In this document: one piece after another, positions 60,201 through 64,000 of the stretch
Position numbering within the stretch: position 1 is the first letter of the stretch
Layout of the letters: each line of letters opens with the position of its first letter
Source of the DNA: an uncultured Eubacterium sp.
GTDB taxonomy: Bacteria > Bacillota > Clostridia > Lachnospirales > Lachnospiraceae
Length of the DNA stretch: 64,000 nt
NCBI GenBank assembly: GCA_910577225.1
Contig: CAJTMV010000002.1
Span: 124,001 to 188,000 of the forward strand
Direction: 5' to 3'
Position numbers and translations under genes: made by a program
The notes under the pieces: model-generated
Seen by the model: the letters and a program-made list of their open reading frames with translations, nothing else
Database searches by the model: none
Told to the model about the DNA's origin: nothing

Positions 60201-60283
60201 CCCTAATCGTAAATTTTGTTAATGTTAGACAAAATTATGTCTGATAAATCAGAAATATCAATTTGTATTATATAAAAATATAC

Positions 60284-60330
60284 AAAAAACAGGCAGATTT
60301 TCCTGATTTGTCAGTCTGAATCAACGCCTG
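60284..60330 (-). terminator. Terminator upstream of the glycan promoter
   Basis: On the minus strand CAGGC (60326-60330) pairs with GCCTG (60290-60294), with inner GATT/AATC pairing, followed by six T. It would stop transcripts entering from the right and so insulate the glycan promoter. Confidence 0.55.
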
Positions 60331-60412
60331 GTTCTTCCATTACTTCTAAAATTTTCCATGAATATTCTGTAACCATTGATATTGGCGGCTTTGCAGTATG
60401 AAATTAAAATCA

Positions 60413-60449
60413 TAGTACATAACAATTCTTTATAATTTGTTATGCACTA
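60413..60449. repeat. Right inverted-repeat element flanking the glycan promoter
   Basis: A 37-bp element, itself a near-perfect palindrome (TAGTACATAACAA and TTGTTATGCACTA around an 11-nt centre). It is the inverted counterpart of 60089-60134 and contains the stop codon of the doubtful frame 60430-60816. Confidence 0.85.
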
Positions 60450-60816
60450 CATCATAATACTCCCTTTTCTTCAAAAACAGGATGCATTCTTTTAAAAGAA
60501 ACACTTCCATCATTAAAATTTTCCGATGAATACCATATAAAATATCAGGACCTGATGTACAAAAAATGCTTGCTAATTCTCGCATTTCCTGCTCACCGGC
60601 ACCTTGCCGGAATTCAAAATCATAATCTTTCAGTTCGTTTATAAATGGAAACCAGGCAAGGCATTTACTGATGGCATAGATGTTTTCCTTACGGATAAAG
60701 ACAATGTAATCCCAGATGCAGTGATTGTCTGCAAAGAAATTTTTTACGATCTGCTTTAGAAAAAAACCGCTGTTTCCTATTGGCGCAGGAAGACAGCGGA
60801 CTGGTTGGTGTATCAT
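60430..60816 (-). CDS. Doubtful 128-codon ORF
   Basis: The frame encodes protein-like text (DNHCIWDYIVFIRKENIYAI, GAGEQEMRELASIFCTSG) with no family I recognise. Against it: there is no ribosome-binding site, the first 18 codons coincide with the terminator of the upstream gene, and the stop lies inside a palindromic element. It may be a 5'-truncated relic of a gene cut by insertion of the repeat-flanked segment, or be translated from an internal start. Confidence 0.35.
   Translation of the reverse strand: MIHQPVRCLPAPIGNSGFFLKQIVKNFFADNHCIWDYIVFIRKENIYAISKCLAWFPFINELKDYDFEFRQGAGEQEMRELASIFCTSGPDILYGIHRKILMMEVFLLKECILFLKKREYYDVVHNKL
60761..60799 (-). terminator. Terminator of the 118-residue gene
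   Basis: On the minus strand CCGCTGTCTTCCT pairs with AGGAAACAGCGG (one unpaired base) around an 8-nt loop, followed by a run of seven T. Confidence 0.85.
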
Positions 60817-60857
60817 AAAGAACTATGCATGAGAAGAAGTTTTATTTTCAGCCGCCT

Positions 60858-61214
60858 TTATATAAGTGCTTCTATCCGGATACGATACTCCGGCAGCCTC
60901 TCTTCGTATGGACGCAGCCTTTTTTTGATCTCTGCCTTTTCCAGCGCATCAATCGATTCCCTGTCATGATCGTTTCCCGTATACTCCAAAACATCCTGTA
61001 TTATTTCCAGACAAAGCTCCTTACATAACGTTTCCCCATCTTCCATAATAACAGGCTCCATCACAATATCTCTGCGCTCAGCATCGATCCTCAAAAGGAT
61101 ATATCCTAATTTCTCTGACCACAGCAGGTCCACATACCGGCTCTTTCGGATATAATCGGCAAATACCTCCCGTACTTTCTCAATTTTTTCCCTTTCTTTT
61201 TTCGTATATAACAT
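60858..61214 (-). CDS. Small conserved-looking protein of unknown function
   Basis: A 118-residue, charged, mixed alpha/beta protein (KKEREKIEKVREVFADYIRKS, LLWSEKLGYILLRIDAERRD, VIMEDGETLCKELCLEII). The start is well supported by GGAGGAAAAGAGT, and a strong terminator follows. No membrane helix or known motif is visible. It is a single-gene unit between the chemoreceptor and the glycan locus. Family not recognised. Confidence 0.7.
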   Translation of the reverse strand: MLYTKKEREKIEKVREVFADYIRKSRYVDLLWSEKLGYILLRIDAERRDIVMEPVIMEDGETLCKELCLEIIQDVLEYTGNDHDRESIDALEKAEIKKRLRPYEERLPEYRIRIEALI

Positions 61215-61287
61215 ACTCTTTTCCTCCTGCTCTTTTGTACGACTGGCAACAGGAAAATTGTATCATATTTTTGTATATTATGATCAC

Positions 61288-61322
61288 AAAAAAACAGGGG
61301 GAATCCTATTCCTCCTGTTTTT
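61288..61322 (-). terminator. Terminator of the hydrogenase-like chemoreceptor
   Basis: AAAAACAGGGGGAAT and ATTCCTCCTGTTTTT form a 15-bp stem with one wobble pair and a 3-nt loop, 7 bp after the stop, with T runs on the minus strand. Confidence 0.88.
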
Positions 61323-61328
61323 ATTCTG

Positions 61329-63362
61329 TCAAATCTTTTGTACCTCGTCTTTTAAATCGTCTGCCATCACCTGTACATTCGTAGTCTGCGCCGCAATCTC
61401 CTCCGAATTTGCAGCAATGGTAGCAATCCGGTCGCTCATATGATTGATACTTTCAATCAGCGTTTTAATGGCACTGACGCTTTCGTCTACCATTGGAATC
61501 GTTTCTTCTGCCTGCTGATTATCTTTGACAATCAGCGTCTTGATCGATGTCGACAGCTTGCGGATTTCTTCTGCCACGACAGCAAATCCACGTCCCTGCT
61601 CTCCGGCCCTGGCCGCCTCTATCGATGCGTTCAAAGACAGCAGGTTCGTCTTGTTGGCAATACTTACAATGTTCTCGCTTGTATTTTTATAAATGTCGAT
61701 AAAGTTCAAAATGCTTGCCAGCGAATCTTCCAGCTTGTAACAAAAATCTGAAATATCGTGCAGCCTGCCGGCCAGATCTGTAGCTTCGTTTGCGGACGCC
61801 TCGTTCGCTTCATTCAGCTCGGATACGGCATCGGACAATGTGGTAAACTGACCTTTGATGGCGTCGATCATACCGAGTCTGCGTTCGTGCTCTGTCCGCT
61901 GCTGTTCGTTTACTTTTTCCAGCTGGTTGCTTTCATTTTCGGCCAGCTCCTTGACGTAATGAATACAGTTTTCTTTTGCATTTACCTTATTATAGATCGC
62001 ATATGCCATATCTTTGCATGTATTATAGCCGCAGGCGCTGCAGTTGATCGTTTGTTTCAGAGGCGTATCTTTGAGCATACTGTGATAAATTTCATTCAGC
62101 TCCGCTTCGGAAGGTTCGTTTACCGTGATGGCTTTTGACGTATCATATTTGCGGATAAAATCTGACAGATTCAGATCTTTGAACGCTTCCATCAGATTTG
62201 CCAGACGCTCCTTCGGCGTACTCTGCTGTGACCACGGACTTTTATTCGTTTTATGAAACGGTCCCCTGCCATGTATTTCCTGCTTATCCATCGCGCGCAT
62301 TTTGCTCAGTGTCAGCAGTACGTCGTCGGTATTTTTATCCGGATCGGTCGCAGTACCATAAATACAGCCTTTGCTGCAGTTTAAAATATCTACCATAAGC
62401 GGCAGCTCCGCCTTATTTTTCACCCGCTTTAAATACTCCTCCAGATAATGGTACGCTTCCAGCTCTCCTTCCACCTGACGCACAACCTGACTTTTGCCAA
62501 GAAAATGCTCCACATTTTCCCGCAGTCCTCCGGGCATTGGATATAAAGAACCCAATCCATACTCCAGCTCGTCCGTATATTCCGGACTTTTCGCGTAGTC
62601 TCTGCCAATCTGCTGCATCAGCTTTAAAAATGTAACGTTGTATTTTACATATCCATGGTTATTTTTATCTGTAATCTCCTGCTTTTTTGCCACACACGGA
62701 CTGATAAACGCAAGGTCGTCGGTAAGTTTTAAATATTTTTTTATGTAAATGGCCATGCACATCATCGGACTTTGTACCGGCATCATTCTTGGCAGCAGCT
62801 GCGGAATATATTTTTCCACATAATCGACCACAGCCGGACACGGCTGACTGATCCCGCCCGTAAAATTATTTTCAGTAATATATTTTAAATAACCCCAGGT
62901 CGTAATATCGGCGCCGAACGACACGCTGTAAATATGATTGACGCCCAATGATTTCAAATAGCCAAGCACTCGTTTATATTCCTTCGGATAATTCGCTAAA
63001 AATGCCGGCGCAACAATTACTGAAATCTTTTTTCCGCTTTTCAAATCAGAGAAAAACTGCTGCGTGTCGTCATGAAACGCTCTTGCTTTATGCCCGCAGG
63101 CATCCAGACACGCCCCGCATGCCACACAGCTCTCACGATTTACCAGGATCTTCCCTTCCTGCGCTATATTGGAAACGAGTGTCGGACAGACCCGCACGCA
63201 CTTATTGCATCCCGTACAATTCTCGTTCGTGTAGATCAGCATATCCGCAGTATTGAGTAACTCATTCATGTCCTTCATTTCAAACTTTTCTCCTTTTGCA
63301 ATTTTACATGTCTGATACAGGGCAACTCCTCCGTAGTCCAATTCACTGCCGTTCCTTCTCAT
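61329..63362 (-). CDS. Cytoplasmic chemoreceptor with [FeFe]-hydrogenase-like sensor
   Basis: A 677-residue protein without membrane helices. Residues 40-95 hold a two-cluster ferredoxin domain (CTGCNKCVRVCP, CVACGACLDACGHKARAF). Residues 110-390 are an [FeFe]-hydrogenase large-domain homologue in which the H-cluster motifs are altered but their cysteines kept: ISQPCPAVVDY, FISPCVAKKQE and ILNCSKGC. A further four-cysteine FeS domain follows (INCSACGYNTCKDMAYA...NC). Residues 490-677 form the coiled-coil signalling domain of a methyl-accepting chemotaxis protein, with the tip GEQGRGFAVVAEEIRKLS. It probably reports redox state or H2 to a CheA/CheW system elsewhere. Start uncertain: the longest frame is given; ATG at 63278 with AAGGAG at 12 bp is an alternative. 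Confidence 0.9.
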   Translation of the reverse strand: MRRNGSELDYGGVALYQTCKIAKGEKFEMKDMNELLNTADMLIYTNENCTGCNKCVRVCPTLVSNIAQEGKILVNRESCVACGACLDACGHKARAFHDDTQQFFSDLKSGKKISVIVAPAFLANYPKEYKRVLGYLKSLGVNHIYSVSFGADITTWGYLKYITENNFTGGISQPCPAVVDYVEKYIPQLLPRMMPVQSPMMCMAIYIKKYLKLTDDLAFISPCVAKKQEITDKNNHGYVKYNVTFLKLMQQIGRDYAKSPEYTDELEYGLGSLYPMPGGLRENVEHFLGKSQVVRQVEGELEAYHYLEEYLKRVKNKAELPLMVDILNCSKGCIYGTATDPDKNTDDVLLTLSKMRAMDKQEIHGRGPFHKTNKSPWSQQSTPKERLANLMEAFKDLNLSDFIRKYDTSKAITVNEPSEAELNEIYHSMLKDTPLKQTINCSACGYNTCKDMAYAIYNKVNAKENCIHYVKELAENESNQLEKVNEQQRTEHERRLGMIDAIKGQFTTLSDAVSELNEANEASANEATDLAGRLHDISDFCYKLEDSLASILNFIDIYKNTSENIVSIANKTNLLSLNASIEAARAGEQGRGFAVVAEEIRKLSTSIKTLIVKDNQQAEETIPMVDESVSAIKTLIESINHMSDRIATIAANSEEIAAQTTNVQVMADDLKDEVQKI

Positions 63363-63438
63363 ATCTCCCTGTTTTTATTTTATCAGATATCAGCACAAAA
63401 GAAAACACTTTTTTATCACAAAATTTGTGAATTAGTAA

Positions 63439-63746
63439 CAGAAGGTTACTGTTCACACCAGGACTTTGCACTCGCTGCAAAGTCCGTAAGAATGCGTATA
63501 ATATGCCAGGAGGAAATCCGGCCTTTGCCGAAGGCAAACTTTCAATGGCTGGATTTCGTTACTGTTTGCAGGTTTACCTGCGAACAGTAACACAGAAGGT
63601 TACTGTTCACACCAGGACTTTGCACTCGCTGCAAAGTCCGTAAGAATGCGTATAATATGCCAGGAGGAAATCCGGCCTTTGCCGAAGGCAAACTTTCAAT
63701 GGCTGGATTTCGTTACTGTTTGCAGGTTTACCTGCGAACAGTAACA
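63439..63746. repeat. Perfect tandem duplication of a 154-bp hairpin-rich element
   Basis: Two copies (63439-63592 and 63593-63746) look identical base for base. Each holds three stems: GGACTTTGCA/TGCAAAGTCC; GAAATCC...GGATTTC with an inner GCCTT/AAGGC; and GTTACTGTTTGCAGG with its near complement around TTTA. GTTACTGTTC near the start and GAACAGTAAC near the end are inverted repeats bounding 147 bp. No long ORF. The remaining parts of 63363-63913 outside these copies and the terminator hold nothing I recognise. Confidence 0.9.
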
Positions 63747-63824
63747 ACAGAAGGCAGGCGGCACATCGTTTGATTTCCTGTCAGATGATTTCTTATATAA
63801 TTACCGGCCATACAAACTCCTGTC

Positions 63825-63870
63825 AAAAAAAAGATATAACATCCGTGGACGCTGCCAAAGATGTTATATC
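63825..63870 (-). terminator. Terminator of the Ig-like surface protein gene
   Basis: GATATAACATC (63833-63843) and GATGTTATATC (63860-63870) form an 11-bp perfect stem, followed on the minus strand by eight T, about 45 bp after the stop codon at 63914. Confidence 0.9.
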
Positions 63871-63913
63871 CTGAATGACAATCAGCTCTTCATTTAAAAT
63901 AAAAACCCAGTCG

Positions 63914-64000
63914 TTATTTTTTCGACGCGACGGTCAGTTTTATCTTTTTGACTGCCGCCTTGTATCCTGCCGCTGCAGCGGCTTTGATCGTAATGACTGC
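63914..64000 (-). CDS. C-terminus of a probable Ig-like (BIG2-type) surface protein
   Basis: The last 28 codons of a gene entering from the right edge read AVITIKAAAAAGYKAAVKKI, then KLTVASKK and a stop. Strand-like ITIKAxA followed by KAAVKKIKLTV is the usual end of bacterial Ig-like repeat proteins that decorate or are secreted from Firmicutes cells. Little more can be said from so short a piece; the strong terminator just after supports it as a real gene end. Confidence 0.6.
   Translation of the reverse strand, partial: AVITIKAAAAAGYKAAVKKIKLTVASKK

Noticed and set aside
63363..63913. Hidden gene within the duplicated elements (AGGAGG follows a TATAAT)
   Set aside because: No start codon at a suitable distance from AGGAGG and no open frame of useful length in either copy.

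Overview
The window looks like chromosomal DNA of an anaerobic Clostridia, most likely a gut Lachnospiraceae. The evidence is a single-subunit pyruvate:ferredoxin oxidoreductase, a DUF4364 protein, two clostridial old-yellow-enzyme/disulfide-reductase fusions, a hydrogenase-like chemoreceptor, strong GGAGG ribosome-binding sites and consensus sigma-70-type promoters. No rRNA, tRNA, CRISPR or intact mobile element was seen. The genus is inferred, not shown.

Layout. (1) 1-3219: two unrecognised minus-strand genes, one running off the left edge. (2) 3392-11949: a tight minus-strand series cobD-cobQ-hemA-(precorrin-2 dehydrogenase)-hemC-clpS-clpA-aat, joining early tetrapyrrole/cobalamin synthesis to a complete N-degron set (transferase, adaptor, unfoldase). 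(3) 11998-15858: a hybrid histidine kinase with two receiver domains, divergent from malic enzyme and DUF4364. (4) 15909-23815: a likely three-gene operon (22-residue-repeat coiled-coil membrane protein, CBS/DRTGG-regulated pyrophosphatase, flavin reductase), then PFOR. (5) 24446-27274: an ABC-F ATPase with one degenerate ATP site, preceded by two promoters and a possible leader peptide, then a radical SAM protein. (6) 27422-31901: two OYE-like reductases and a small protein. (7) 32041-34720: a metal-efflux set (P-type ATPase, separate HMA protein, ArsR repressor) with its operator. (8) 34959-36231: a membrane protein downstream of a decayed IS200/IS605 transposase.

(9) 36237-60449 is the accessory core: about 23 kb of minus-strand surface-polysaccharide genes with almost no intergenic space. 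Wzm/Wzt export is combined with a CDP-3,6-dideoxyhexose branch (RfbF, RfbH, a YerE-like TPP enzyme, a reductase), a GDP-D-rhamnose-type branch (Gmd, Rmd), a GtrB-like transferase, four GT-C-like membrane proteins, an O-acyltransferase, and a glycosyltransferase-methyltransferase fusion that may cap chains for the Wzt C-terminal domain. Two genes contain in-frame runs of nine G. The likely promoter of the locus lies between two 34/37-identical inverted repeats. Together these suggest a phase-variable surface glycan with branched deoxysugars. This is an inference from sequence layout and the best candidate in the window for an undescribed system.

(10) 60858-64000: a small conserved-looking protein, a cytoplasmic chemoreceptor with an [FeFe]-hydrogenase-like sensor module, a perfect 154-bp tandem duplication rich in hairpins, and the C-terminus of an Ig-like-domain surface protein.
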